Shown here piece after piece: positions 1 to 8,746 of a stretch of 64,000 nt of DNA. The position numbers and the translations under genes were made by a program. The stretch covers positions 1 through 64,000 of the forward strand of contig NZ_MRCQ01000007.1 of assembly GCF_002304005.1 (NCBI RefSeq), in the 5' to 3' direction. The notes under the pieces were generated by a model. It made no database searches, was not told the origin of the DNA, and saw nothing but the letters and a program-made list of their open reading frames with translations. The DNA comes from Flavobacterium sp. ACN6 (lineage in GTDB: Bacteria > Bacteroidota > Bacteroidia > Flavobacteriales > Flavobacteriaceae). Every line of letters starts with the position of its first letter. The first letter of the stretch is position 1.

Positions 1-1716
1 ACAGCAGTTCCAAATGCAGTAACAGCAGTAACAGTTGGAAATGTAACCGCAAACGACACCTTAAACGGAACAGCAGTTACAGCATCAAACACAGATGTAA
101 CGCCGATTACAACAGGTCCTTTAAGTATTGATGCGGACGGAGTCCTGACTCTTGCGCCAAATACAGTATCAGGCACCTATAAAATTACTTACGAATTATG
201 CGAAACGGGCGCAAACCCTGCAAACTGTGATACGGCAGAAGCGACAGTTGTGGTTAAACGAACTCTGGATGCAAAAGATGATTCTTCATTTACAGCAGTT
301 CCAAATGCAGTAACAGCAGTAACAGTTGGAAATGTAACCGCAAACGACACCTTAAACGGAACAGCAGTTACAGCATCAAACACAGATGTAACGCCGATTA
401 CAACAGGTCCTTTAAGTATTAATGTGGACGGAGTCCTGACTCTTGCGCCAAATACAGTATCAGGCACCTATAAAATTACTTACGAATTATGCGAAACGGG
501 CGCAAACCCTGCAAACTGTGATACGGCAGAAGCGACAGTTGTGGTTAAAGGAACTCTGGATGCAAAAGATGATTCTTCATTTACAGCAGTTCCAAATGCA
601 TTAACGGCAGTAACAGTTGGAAATGTAATTACAAACGACACGCTAAACGCAGCAGCAGTTACAGCATCAAACACAGATGTAACGCCGATTACAACAGGTC
701 CTTTAAGTATTGATGCGGACGGAGTCCTGACTCTTGCGCCAAATACAGTATCAGGCACTTATAAAATTACTTACGAATTATGCGAAACGGGCGCAAACCC
801 TGCAAACTGTGATACAGCAGAAGCGACAGTTGTGGTAAAAGGAACTCTGGATGCAAAAGATGATTCTTCATTTACAGCAGTTCCAAATGCATTAACGACA
901 GTAACAGTTGGAAATGTAACTACAAACGACAAGCTAAACGGAGCAGCAGTTACGGCATCAAACACAGATGTAACAGCAATTACAACAGGTTCGTTAAGTA
1001 TTGATGCGGACGGAGTCCTGACTCTTGCGCCAAATACTTTATCAGGCACTTATAAAATTACATACCAATTATGCGAGACAGGCGCAAACCCTGCAAATTG
1101 CGATACAGCAGAAGCTGCGGTTGTGGTAAAAGGAACTTTGGACGCAAAAGATGATTCTTCATTCACAGCAGTTCCAAATGCATTAACGGCAGTAACAGTT
1201 GGAAATGTAACTACAAACGACACGCTAAACGGAACAGCAGTTACGGCATCAAACACAGATGTAACGGCAATTACAACAGGTCCTTTAAGTATTGATGCGG
1301 ACGGAGTCCTGACTCTTGAGCCAAATACAGTATCAGGCACCTATAAAATTACTTACGAATTATGCGAAACGGGCGCAAACCCTGCAAACTGTGATACAGC
1401 AGAAGCGACAGTTGTGGTAAAAGGAACTTTGGATGCAAAAGATGATTCTTCATTCACAGCAGTTCCAAATGCAGTAACAGCAGTAACAGTTGGAAATGTA
1501 ACCGCAAACGACACCTTAAACGGAACAGCAGTTACAGCATCAAACACAGATGTAACGCCGATTACAACAGGTCCTTTAAGTATTGATGCGGACGGAGTCC
1601 TGACTCTTGCGCCAAATACAGTATCAGGCACCTATAAAATTACTTACGAATTATGCGAAACGGGCGCAAACCCTGCAAACTGTGATACAGCAGAAGCGGC
1701 GGTTGTGGTAAAAGGA
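1..1716 (+). repeat. Tandem 291-bp repeats, six copies
   Basis: Copies begin at 1, 292, 583, 874, 1165 and 1456, a strict 291-bp period (97 codons). The first is cut by the window edge, so more may lie upstream. Copies 1, 2 and 6 share one variant (GCAGTAACAGCAGTAAC near the start), while copies 3-5 share another (GCATTAACG). Copy 1 and copy 6 are identical over 233 bp (1-233 and 1456-1688). Confidence 0.97.
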
Positions 1717-4578
1717 AATATTAAAGCAGTTGTAGACATAATTTCTCCAATTAATGGAAATATTGGTGGAACTACCGCTGCATTGACAGGAAATGATACT
1801 TTAAATGGAAATCCAGTTGTAATAGGAACGAATTCTGGTAATATTAGTGTAAATATAGTGGGGACATTACCGACAGGATTGACATTAAATGCAAATGGAA
1901 CTATTACAGTAAATCCCAACACTCCAAAAGGAGATTACAATGTAGAATATATAATATGTGAAGTTGGTGCGATCCCTGCCAATTGCGATTCTGTGACTAT
2001 AGTGATACCAGTTACATCAGGTGATCTTGTAGCAAATGAAGATCTTGTGGCTTCAATCGTTGGATCAAATACAGATCAGGCATTGGGTATAAATGTTTTG
2101 GATAATGATACTAAAAACGGAGTAAAATTAGATCCTGTAGATGTAATTCTGAAAGTTTCAAAATCAGATCCAAAAGGGTATTTAGTATTGAATCCAGATG
2201 GAACATTGACTTTAGGAGCTAACGCCCCAGCAGGAGACTATGAGTTAGAATATACAATCTGCGAGAAATTAAATACTTCAAACTGTAAATCGAATACAGT
2301 TAAGGTAACCGCAACTGCTCCAAAAATTGAAGCAGTTGCAGATCCCGTAACTTCAATTAATGGAAATATTGGAGGAACAACAATATCGTTAATTGCTAAT
2401 GATAAATTAAATGGAAATCCAGTAGCAGCAGGGACATCTTCAGGAGAGATTAAGTTTAATATTATTGGAAAACTTCCTGCAGGATTTACATTAAACCCAG
2501 ATTATACCATTACTGTTGCGCCAAATACGCCGGCAGCAAATTATAATATAGAATATCGCATCTGCGAAAATACCAATCCGACAAACTGCGATTCAGTAAT
2601 TTCAGTAGTAATAGTTACAGGAGGAAATCTTATTGCAAATGAAGATCTTGTACCATCTGCAGTTGGAGTTAACGTTCCGCAAACAGTAATAAATGTTTTC
2701 AAGAATGATACAAAGGATGGAAACGCTCTTGTACCATCAGATGTAAAACTTACTCCAGGAACAGATCCAAAGGGTTACTTAACATTAGATGAAAATGGAA
2801 ATGTTATCCTTGCGCCTAATGCACCAGCAGGAGATTATGAGTTGCCATATACAATTTGTGAGAAATTAAATTTAGGTAACTGTAGCTCTAATGTTGTAAA
2901 AGTAACGGTAACAGAACCAAAAATGACAGTAACAGCAGACAGCTACTGTGCAAACAACGTTCCTTACGTAAACTATGCAGTTACTCCGGATAATTTTACA
3001 ACAAGCAATCTATTGACAATTAAATGGATTGATAGTGCAAATAATGTTGTAGCGACTCAATCAAACTTACCATTAAGCGGTACTATTACCTGGCCGGGTG
3101 CAGTAGTTGATGGCAGTGGAAATGGAGTAGATTGGCCGGGATGGATTTTAAATAACGAACAGTGGACAGAAGGAACAGACGGCTTTGAACTTACACGAAA
3201 TGGAGTGAAAATGGAATTTTCATTAAATCCAACCGTTACTGTTTCTGTTGCTTATCCAGCAGCGGTATCAGGTTGTAATGCGCGTCCAACATTCTCAATT
3301 AAAGCAAATAATGACGAAGCAGGACCAATTGATGTAAAAAAAGGAATTGATGCTTCACTTAATATTTTTGCAAATGATATTTTAAATGGAGTAAAACCAA
3401 ATTCTTCTGATGTTATTTTATCAACAGTTGTTGCAAATCCAAATTTGACGCTAAATCCAAACGGTTCAATAGACATTAAGACAAATACGCCAAACGGAAT
3501 TTATGAATTAACGTATCAAATTTGTGACGCTTCAAATACTTCAAATTGCAGTCAGGCGGTAATTAAAATTACGGTGTTGAATAGTGTGGACCCAGCTCCT
3601 CCAACATCAATTCAAATTACTTTAGAAAATGACAATAACAGCAGTGTTGATGGAATTAACGGCGCTATTGAATTTGTGAATGTTTTAGATAATGATTTGA
3701 TAAACGGACAGCCAATCAATCCTGAAAATGTTTTAGTTAAGCCTTTAACAACTAACACCTATTTTGAATGGAATGCAGATGGAACTGTAAGTGTTAAACC
3801 AAACACACCAGGAGGAGATTATGTATTAACGTATCAGGTTTGCGAAAAAGGAAGTACCACAAATTGTGCAACAGCTGTTTTAAATGTTTTTGTTGAAGTT
3901 CCAGCTATTGCAGTTGTAAAAACTGCCGTTTTCAACGACGAAAACAAGAGCGGTTTTGCCAATGCAGGAGAAACAATCACGTATAAATTTACGGTAACAA
4001 ACACAGGAAATGTACCTCTTATAAATGTTATAGTAACAGATCCTTTAACGGGAGTAGTAGTTTCAGGACAATCAATTTCATTGGCTGTGGGTGAATCTAA
4101 CAACTCTAATTTCAGCGCGGTTTACAAAATAACACAAGAAGACATTAATCGAGGCAGTGTAAGTAACCAAGCATCTGTAAAAGGAAGCAGTGCAAGAGGA
4201 GTAAATGTTGAAGATCTTTCAGACGATTCAAGTAATAGTGGAGATAATCCTACTGTCTTAGATTTAAATGGCTGTTCAATTAAAGTCCTTAACGCTTTCT
4301 CTCCAAATGGAGACGAGAAGAATTCAAGATTTTATATTCGAGGTATAGAATGCTACCCAGAAAATACCGTTGAAATTTACAATCGCTGGGGAGTTTTGGT
4401 TTTCAGTATAGATCATTACGATAATAATGACAGAGTCTTTACAGGATATTCTAACGGGCGTTCTACGGTTAAACAGACAGACGGCCTGCCAGTAGGAACC
4501 TATTTCTATATTTTGAAATACAAAGACAGTGCTAATAACCCACACCAAGAATCAAGTTACTTATACATCAATAAATAA
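1..4578 (+). CDS. Giant repetitive surface adhesin, type-B T9SS C-terminal domain (5' partial)
   Basis: The frame is open from base 1, so the start and any signal peptide lie upstream; 1525 residues are visible. In order: six near-identical 97-residue repeats (to about 1716), four diverged repeats in an A-B-A-B order (1717-2920), a distinct Trp-rich segment (about 2921-3290), two more diverged repeats, a DUF11-like domain (about 3900-4240, VTNTGNVPL), and a C-terminal CHU_C / gliding-motility-associated domain from 4273 (AFSPNGD, EIYNRWG, GTYFYILKYKD). That last domain is a type-B signal for the type IX secretion system, so the protein is probably exported and held on the cell surface. Repeats carry a paired-Cys pattern (LCET..NCDT). 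Function as adhesin or gliding filament is inferred from architecture and from the PorP/SprF gene that follows. Confidence 0.9.
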   Translation, partial: TAVPNAVTAVTVGNVTANDTLNGTAVTASNTDVTPITTGPLSIDADGVLTLAPNTVSGTYKITYELCETGANPANCDTAEATVVVKRTLDAKDDSSFTAVPNAVTAVTVGNVTANDTLNGTAVTASNTDVTPITTGPLSINVDGVLTLAPNTVSGTYKITYELCETGANPANCDTAEATVVVKGTLDAKDDSSFTAVPNALTAVTVGNVITNDTLNAAAVTASNTDVTPITTGPLSIDADGVLTLAPNTVSGTYKITYELCETGANPANCDTAEATVVVKGTLDAKDDSSFTAVPNALTTVTVGNVTTNDKLNGAAVTASNTDVTAITTGSLSIDADGVLTLAPNTLSGTYKITYQLCETGANPANCDTAEAAVVVKGTLDAKDDSSFTAVPNALTAVTVGNVTTNDTLNGTAVTASNTDVTAITTGPLSIDADGVLTLEPNTVSGTYKITYELCETGANPANCDTAEATVVVKGTLDAKDDSSFTAVPNAVTAVTVGNVTANDTLNGTAVTASNTDVTPITTGPLSIDADGVLTLAPNTVSGTYKITYELCETGANPANCDTAEAAVVVKGNIKAVVDIISPINGNIGGTTAALTGNDTLNGNPVVIGTNSGNISVNIVGTLPTGLTLNANGTITVNPNTPKGDYNVEYIICEVGAIPANCDSVTIVIPVTSGDLVANEDLVASIVGSNTDQALGINVLDNDTKNGVKLDPVDVILKVSKSDPKGYLVLNPDGTLTLGANAPAGDYELEYTICEKLNTSNCKSNTVKVTATAPKIEAVADPVTSINGNIGGTTISLIANDKLNGNPVAAGTSSGEIKFNIIGKLPAGFTLNPDYTITVAPNTPAANYNIEYRICENTNPTNCDSVISVVIVTGGNLIANEDLVPSAVGVNVPQTVINVFKNDTKDGNALVPSDVKLTPGTDPKGYLTLDENGNVILAPNAPAGDYELPYTICEKLNLGNCSSNVVKVTVTEPKMTVTADSYCANNVPYVNYAVTPDNFTTSNLLTIKWIDSANNVVATQSNLPLSGTITWPGAVVDGSGNGVDWPGWILNNEQWTEGTDGFELTRNGVKMEFSLNPTVTVSVAYPAAVSGCNARPTFSIKANNDEAGPIDVKKGIDASLNIFANDILNGVKPNSSDVILSTVVANPNLTLNPNGSIDIKTNTPNGIYELTYQICDASNTSNCSQAVIKITVLNSVDPAPPTSIQITLENDNNSSVDGINGAIEFVNVLDNDLINGQPINPENVLVKPLTTNTYFEWNADGTVSVKPNTPGGDYVLTYQVCEKGSTTNCATAVLNVFVEVPAIAVVKTAVFNDENKSGFANAGETITYKFTVTNTGNVPLINVIVTDPLTGVVVSGQSISLAVGESNNSNFSAVYKITQEDINRGSVSNQASVKGSSARGVNVEDLSDDSSNSGDNPTVLDLNGCSIKVLNAFSPNGDEKNSRFYIRGIECYPENTVEIYNRWGVLVFSIDHYDNNDRVFTGYSNGRSTVKQTDGLPVGTYFYILKYKDSANNPHQESSYLYINK
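1717..2920 (+). repeat. Second-order A-B-A-B protein repeat, about 600 bp period
   Basis: Two alternating domain types are visible: A units (INGNIGGTT near their start, CDSV at the end) at about 1717-2018 and 2320-2623, and B units (ANEDLV at the start, APAGDYEL and ICEKLN late) at about 2019-2320 and 2624-2920. They are distant relatives of the 291-bp repeats. Confidence 0.8.
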
Positions 4579-4587
4579 AAATAGATT

Positions 4588-4610
4588 ACGGCTTAGTGCA
4601 TCTAAGCCGT
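4588..4610 (+). terminator. Hairpin between adhesin and PorP/SprF gene
   Basis: ACGGCTTAG (4588-4596) pairs with CTAAGCCGT (4602-4610) around a 5-nt loop, ten bases after the adhesin stop. Only TTTAAAG follows, so it is a weak intrinsic terminator at best and may instead limit read-through or protect the adhesin mRNA 3' end. Confidence 0.55.
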
Positions 4611-4624
4611 TTAAAGCTTACTAA

Positions 4625-5536
4625 ATGAAAAAGTTAATTTTAATTTTTATGTTTTTTTCGATTGTGTCCAATGCGCAGCAAGACGCGCAGTTTACGCAGT
4701 ATATGTATAATACAATCGAAATTAATCCGGCGTACGCAGGTTCGAGAGGAGCTTTGAGCGTCTTTGGATTATACCGTACGCAGTGGGTTGGGCTAGATGG
4801 TGCGCCAGAAACAAGCACATTTTCTGTAAATACACCTTTAAGTAATAGCGATTTAGGTTTAGGCGTTTCTTTAGTAAATGATAAAATTGGACCAACGACA
4901 GAAAATACACTATCGGCAGATTTGTCTTATACTATTCCAACTTCAGAATCATGGAATTTATCTTTCGGAATAAAAGGAACAGCAAATCTTTTTAATCTGG
5001 ACATCAATAAATTGAGTATGGAAGATCAGGACGATCAGCAGTTTCAGAATTTGAAAAACAGAATATCTCCTAATGTTGGTGCCGGAATTTATTACCATTC
5101 AGATCGTGCTTATATCGGATTATCTGTGCCAAATTTTATCGAAACAAATCGTTATGATTCTGATGATACAGCTATTTTCAAAGAAAAAATCAATTATTAT
5201 TTAATTGCAGGTTATGTATTTAATCTGGATCGTTTAGAATACATCAAATTCAAACCAGCTATAATGACCAAAATGGTCGAAGGAGCACCTTTGCAGGTAG
5301 ATGTTTCAGGAAATTTTATGTTTAATGATAAATTCGTTTTAGGAGCTGCGTATCGCTGGAGTGCTTCTGTTAGTGCTATGGCAGGATTTCAAGTTACAAA
5401 AGGAATGTATATAGGTTATGGTTACGATCATGAAACTACAAGATTGAGAAAATACAATTCTGGATCTCATGAAATTTTCCTAAGATTCGACTTCTTCAAT
5501 AATTATAATAAAATGATATCTCCAAGATTCTTTTAA
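4625..5536 (+). CDS. PorP/SprF family T9SS outer membrane protein
   Basis: 303 residues with an N-terminal signal peptide (hydrophobic core LILIFMFFSIV, cleavage near SNA-QQ). The mature start has the family hallmark QYMYN followed by INPAYAG. The rest looks like beta strands of an outer membrane barrel (GLGVSLVNDK, GAGIYYHS, LGAAYRW) ending in an aromatic residue. In F. johnsoniae, SprF is needed to secrete the adhesin SprB, and genes of this family often sit next to type-B CTD adhesins. This gene follows such an adhesin by 46 bp and touches the next gene, so a dedicated partner role is likely. The exact substrate pairing is inferred. Confidence 0.9.
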   Translation: MKKLILIFMFFSIVSNAQQDAQFTQYMYNTIEINPAYAGSRGALSVFGLYRTQWVGLDGAPETSTFSVNTPLSNSDLGLGVSLVNDKIGPTTENTLSADLSYTIPTSESWNLSFGIKGTANLFNLDINKLSMEDQDDQQFQNLKNRISPNVGAGIYYHSDRAYIGLSVPNFIETNRYDSDDTAIFKEKINYYLIAGYVFNLDRLEYIKFKPAIMTKMVEGAPLQVDVSGNFMFNDKFVLGAAYRWSASVSAMAGFQVTKGMYIGYGYDHETTRLRKYNSGSHEIFLRFDFFNNYNKMISPRFF

Positions 5537-7554
5537 TGATACCTATGAAAGTTAAAAAATTACTTTTGATCTTTTTGCTGTCAGCTTTTTTTTCAAATGT
5601 GAATGCCCAAAATCCATTCACCAATATGAATTTGAAATATGCAGATAAAAAGTACGATGAATACGCTTACGCGGATGCCATAAAAGTGTATGAAAATTTA
5701 GTAAACGCCGAGAACAATAATGAAGGAATTATGCAGCGTCTCGCAAATTCTTATTATTTTAATGGAGAGCTTAAAAGCGCATTAAAGTGGTACGAACAAT
5801 TATTTGCAATAAATCCAAATCAGCAATCAGAATATTTGTACCGTTACGCACAATCTTTAAAATCGGCAGGGAATTATCGTAAATCTGACGAAGTTTTACA
5901 AAAGTTTAATGAACAAGCAGTATTAGAAAAAAGAGCCGATTTAATTCGAAGTGATAAAAATTATTTAGAGCTAATAAAAGAAAATTCAGGCCGATTCCAA
6001 ATTGCCGATGCTGGAGTGAATTCTAATTTTTCAGATTATGGAAGTACGGTTTACAATAATAAAATAGTTTTTACATCTGCGCGCGATACAGGCGGAGTCG
6101 TTAAAGCTAATTTTCAATGGACAAACAGATCTTTCTCTCGATTATACACCGCAGTTTTAATGCCCGATGGAAGTGTTGGAAAACCAGAGCTTTTAGTAAA
6201 AAGGAAAAAAGACAATTTCAATGAGTCAAGTCCGATTTTTACAAAAGACGGCAGAACGATGTATTTTACCCGAAATAATTTTACGGACGGAAAAAGAAGA
6301 AGCAACGATAAAAATGTTACGCTTTTAAAATTATACAAAGCAGAATTAATTGATGACGAATGGAAAAATATTCAAGAACTTCCATTCAACAGCGACCAAT
6401 ATAGTACAGCACATCCAGCTTTAAGTGTGGACGAAAAAACATTGTATTTCGCATCAGATATGCCCGGAACGTTGGGACAGTCAGATCTTTTTAAAGCTGC
6501 GATTAACGAAGATGGCACTTTTGGGAAACCAGAAAATTTAGGTCCTGCAATTAATACCGAAGGAAGAGAAACTTTTCCTTTTATTTCTGGAGATAACGAA
6601 TTGTATTTTGCAACTGACGGTCGACCAGGTTTGGGCGGATTGGATATTTTTGCTGTGCGAATAAAAGCTAACGGAACTTTTGACGAAGTGCTTAATGTTG
6701 GCGAGCCTGTAAATAGTAAGCAAGATGATTTTGCTTTTTCTATTGACAGTAAAAACAGAAACGGATTTTTCTCTTCAAATAGAGAAAGCAGTCAAGGTTT
6801 AGATGATATTTACCGATTTACCGAAACCAAAAGATTAATCTGCGAACAAAACTTGACAGGAACAGTAACTGATGCAGAATCTAATGAACTGCTTGCCAAT
6901 ACTTCACTTACTTTGTTTAACGATAAATTTGATCCAGTTGGAACAATTTTTACAGATGATAAAGGAAATTATAGTTTTACTGCTGTAAAATGCGGCAGAA
7001 AATATACGATTAGAACCTCTAAGAATGATTACAACGCAAAAGAAGTTGCTGTACATATTTCAAAAGATGCCGAAACTACTTTGATGATTGGATTAAATAA
7101 AGTTTTCAAACCTTTAGCAGCAAAAACAATCGAAGTTAAAAAAATTGCGATAAGTCCAGTTAAATTGGGATCAATAAGAGTCGGAGCAGATTTAGCAAAA
7201 TTATTGCATCTTCCAATGAACTTTTTTGATTTGGGTAAAGCAACAATCAAAAAAACATCAGAACCACAATTATTAAAAGTGGTAAATCTTTTAAAGGAAT
7301 ATCCAAATATGAAATTAGATATTCGTTCTCATACCGATAGTCGTTCGTCTTCAGAAAGCAATCAGATTCTTTCAGAAAAAAGAGCACAGTCTACTAAAAA
7401 CTGGCTTGTTCAAAAAGGAATAGGCGAAGAACGTTTGTCTGCAAAAGGTTATGGCGAAACGCAATTGGTAAACAAATGTGCCGACGGAGTAAAGTGTACC
7501 GAAAAAGAACACATGCAAAACAGAAGAAGTGAGTTTATTATTGTGGCAATGTAA
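5536..7554 (+). CDS. OmpA-family protein with TPR-like, PD40 and carboxypeptidase-regulatory-like domains
   Basis: 672 residues. The first ATG (5536) overlaps the previous stop by one base; ATG 5545 (MKVKKLLLIFLLSAFF) starts the signal peptide cleanly and is the likelier start. Order: signal peptide, TPR-like helices (about 30-130), PD40/WD40-like beta-propeller strands (about 160-430; TMYFTRN, TLYFASD, ELYFATD), a carboxypeptidase-regulatory-like beta domain (about 437-510), and a C-terminal OmpA peptidoglycan-binding domain (SHTD, LSEKRAQS, KGYGE, NRRSEF). It probably anchors the adhesin-export apparatus to the cell wall. SprF-OmpA pairs next to CHU_C adhesins are common in Flavobacteriia; the role as a complex partner is inferred. 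Confidence 0.9.
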   Translation: MIPMKVKKLLLIFLLSAFFSNVNAQNPFTNMNLKYADKKYDEYAYADAIKVYENLVNAENNNEGIMQRLANSYYFNGELKSALKWYEQLFAINPNQQSEYLYRYAQSLKSAGNYRKSDEVLQKFNEQAVLEKRADLIRSDKNYLELIKENSGRFQIADAGVNSNFSDYGSTVYNNKIVFTSARDTGGVVKANFQWTNRSFSRLYTAVLMPDGSVGKPELLVKRKKDNFNESSPIFTKDGRTMYFTRNNFTDGKRRSNDKNVTLLKLYKAELIDDEWKNIQELPFNSDQYSTAHPALSVDEKTLYFASDMPGTLGQSDLFKAAINEDGTFGKPENLGPAINTEGRETFPFISGDNELYFATDGRPGLGGLDIFAVRIKANGTFDEVLNVGEPVNSKQDDFAFSIDSKNRNGFFSSNRESSQGLDDIYRFTETKRLICEQNLTGTVTDAESNELLANTSLTLFNDKFDPVGTIFTDDKGNYSFTAVKCGRKYTIRTSKNDYNAKEVAVHISKDAETTLMIGLNKVFKPLAAKTIEVKKIAISPVKLGSIRVGADLAKLLHLPMNFFDLGKATIKKTSEPQLLKVVNLLKEYPNMKLDIRSHTDSRSSSESNQILSEKRAQSTKNWLVQKGIGEERLSAKGYGETQLVNKCADGVKCTEKEHMQNRRSEFIIVAM

Positions 7555-7630
7555 TTAAAGAAATTCCAATTTTTTGAAATTCTAAATTCCAATTGGCTTG
7601 ATAAAATAATTGTCAAGAAGTACGAAATCA

Positions 7631-7661
7631 AAGCCCTTTTCTAAAGTTTAGAAAAGGGCTT
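7631..7661. terminator. Bidirectional intrinsic terminator
   Basis: AAGCCCTTTTCTA and TAGAAAAGGGCTT form a 13-bp stem around AAGTT, with T-rich sequence on both sides. It serves the OmpA gene on the plus strand and the small minus-strand gene, whose stop codon (7641-7643) and last codons lie inside the hairpin. Confidence 0.85.
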
Positions 7662-8006
7662 TTGTTTATCATTTATAATTTTAGAATCTGCACTTATCAT
7701 ATAATTTATTTCACTTAAAAGCTCAAATTCATCCAAAGGAATCAGTTGTAAAATAGTTTCCAAAATAAGACTCACATTAATGGATTGACTTTTGTTTGTT
7801 CCAGAAATTTTATTCGCATCCTGATCCAAAGCTAGAATACATAACTTTAGCATGTCTGTAATAACATACCCCAATTCAGCATAGTTTAGAAATTTAATTT
7901 GGGCAACATTCACTTCGGTTTGGTCATTTGATGGTTTTAAAGTTCGGAAATATAAAGAAGTAAGTTTTTTTAGATGATCTAAATTTTTAGTTTCATTCGA
8001 TTCCAT
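7641..8006 (-). CDS. Hypothetical protein, 121 aa
   Basis: I do not recognise the family. It is a soluble-looking, Leu/Ile/Ser/Asp-rich, mostly helical protein without signal peptide, transmembrane segment or cysteine-rich motif except a single Cys in KLCILAL. It faces the OmpA gene tail to tail, and its last five codons are written in the terminator hairpin. Its upstream side is the 1-kb gene-poor stretch. Codon use looks normal for the region. The ATG start at 8006 is the only good candidate. It may be strain-specific. Confidence 0.6.
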   Translation of the reverse strand: MESNETKNLDHLKKLTSLYFRTLKPSNDQTEVNVAQIKFLNYAELGYVITDMLKLCILALDQDANKISGTNKSQSINVSLILETILQLIPLDEFELLSEINYMISADSKIINDKQKPFSKL

Positions 8007-8165
8007 AGTAGATATTTTAATTATGACTAGTTTTGAATTAACATTTTATTGTTCTGATAATTTTTATATACCCTCCAATTTGATTTGTTATTTCTAAGAC
8101 ACCACAATGTTTTTGTAAGTTTTTTTTTATAATTCAAATTTGTTTAAACTTGTAAAAACTTGCAA

Positions 8166-8179
8166 CGACATATATGTCG
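8166..8179. promoter_or_regulatory. Perfect 14-bp palindrome, possible operator
   Basis: CGACATATATGTCG is fully self-complementary with no loop, typical of a dimeric regulator site rather than an RNA hairpin. It lies 160 bp upstream of the minus-strand small gene. No regulator is assignable. Confidence 0.3.
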
Positions 8180-8252
8180 GGTTATGTTTTTTTATAGTTA
8201 AAGTATTTAGTATGAGTAAATATTGACTGAAAAATGTAGAAAATTTAAGTTT

Positions 8253-8328
8253 AGTCCCAGAGGGACGTAATATTTATAGAGATATTATAATCCCCATAAA
8301 AGAAACCCCATCGGGGTGATATGTCGCT
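8253..8328 (+). repeat. REP-like two-hairpin element, unit I (copy 1 of 76-bp repeat)
   Basis: Palindrome GTCCC-AGA-GGGAC (8254-8266), an AT-rich spacer, then ACCCC-ATC-GGGGT (8305-8317). The 76 bases recur at 8671-8746 with one mismatch (8281 g, 8699 a). Confidence 0.9.
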
Positions 8329-8352
8329 CCAAAATCTTTTTTCTATTCAAAT

Positions 8353-8418
8353 ATCCCTACGGGATAATATTTGGGTGGGAATTTTTTTTTTCTACCAATG
8401 AATAACTCCTAGCGGAGT
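8353..8418 (+). repeat. REP-like two-hairpin element, unit II
   Basis: ATCCC-TAC-GGGAT (8353-8365) and ACTCC-TAGC-GGAGT (8405-8418) flank a spacer of similar length to unit I. Stem bases differ from unit I but remain paired. Confidence 0.75.
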
Positions 8419-8509
8419 TTCTAACTATATGTTTACTTTTTTATACAATCCTGATTGATATTTACTTTGCGGCCAATCTATAATTTCTCACAGTGTTTTT
8501 TCTACAAAA

Positions 8510-8577
8510 ACTCCGTTAGGAGTTTATCATCGATAGCCTTGAAATGATTTTCGATCCGCATTTTGTCCCTTCGGGAC
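8510..8577 (+). repeat. REP-like two-hairpin element, unit III
   Basis: ACTCC-GTTA-GGAGT (8510-8523) and GTCCC-TTC-GGGAC (8565-8577). The hairpin order suggests it is turned around relative to unit II. Confidence 0.7.
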
Positions 8578-8670
8578 ATCTGATATTGTGACAAAAACAA
8601 TTAATAAATAATTAATTTCATTTTATTTTATTATTCACGTTTAAACAATAAAACAAATCTAATTTTCCTC

Positions 8671-8746
8671 AGTCCCAGAGGGACGTAATATTTATAGAAA
8701 TATTATAATCCCCATAAAAGAAACCCCATCGGGGTGATATGTCGCT
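8671..8746 (+). repeat. REP-like two-hairpin element, unit IV (copy 2 of 76-bp repeat)
   Basis: Near-exact copy of 8253-8328, with palindromes at 8672-8684 and 8723-8735. The sequence right after it (ATAAATATTT at 8782-8791 and GGTCCGCTGGAGC at 8792-8804) resembles a decayed inverted half-unit, as in a BIME-like inverted pair. Confidence 0.9.

Noticed and set aside
1-1716. CRISPR-like periodic repeats
   Set aside because: The units are 291 bp, abut each other without spacers and encode protein in frame.
189-1922. Row of minus-strand frames of about 92-96 codons opposite the adhesin repeats
   Set aside because: They repeat with the same 291-bp period because the period is a multiple of three and the antisense frame lacks stops; they are shadows of the repeats.
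8253-8746. Insertion sequence or group II intron remnant
   Set aside because: No transposase, terminal repeats bounding a gene, or target duplication is seen; short paired palindromes fit REP-like elements better.
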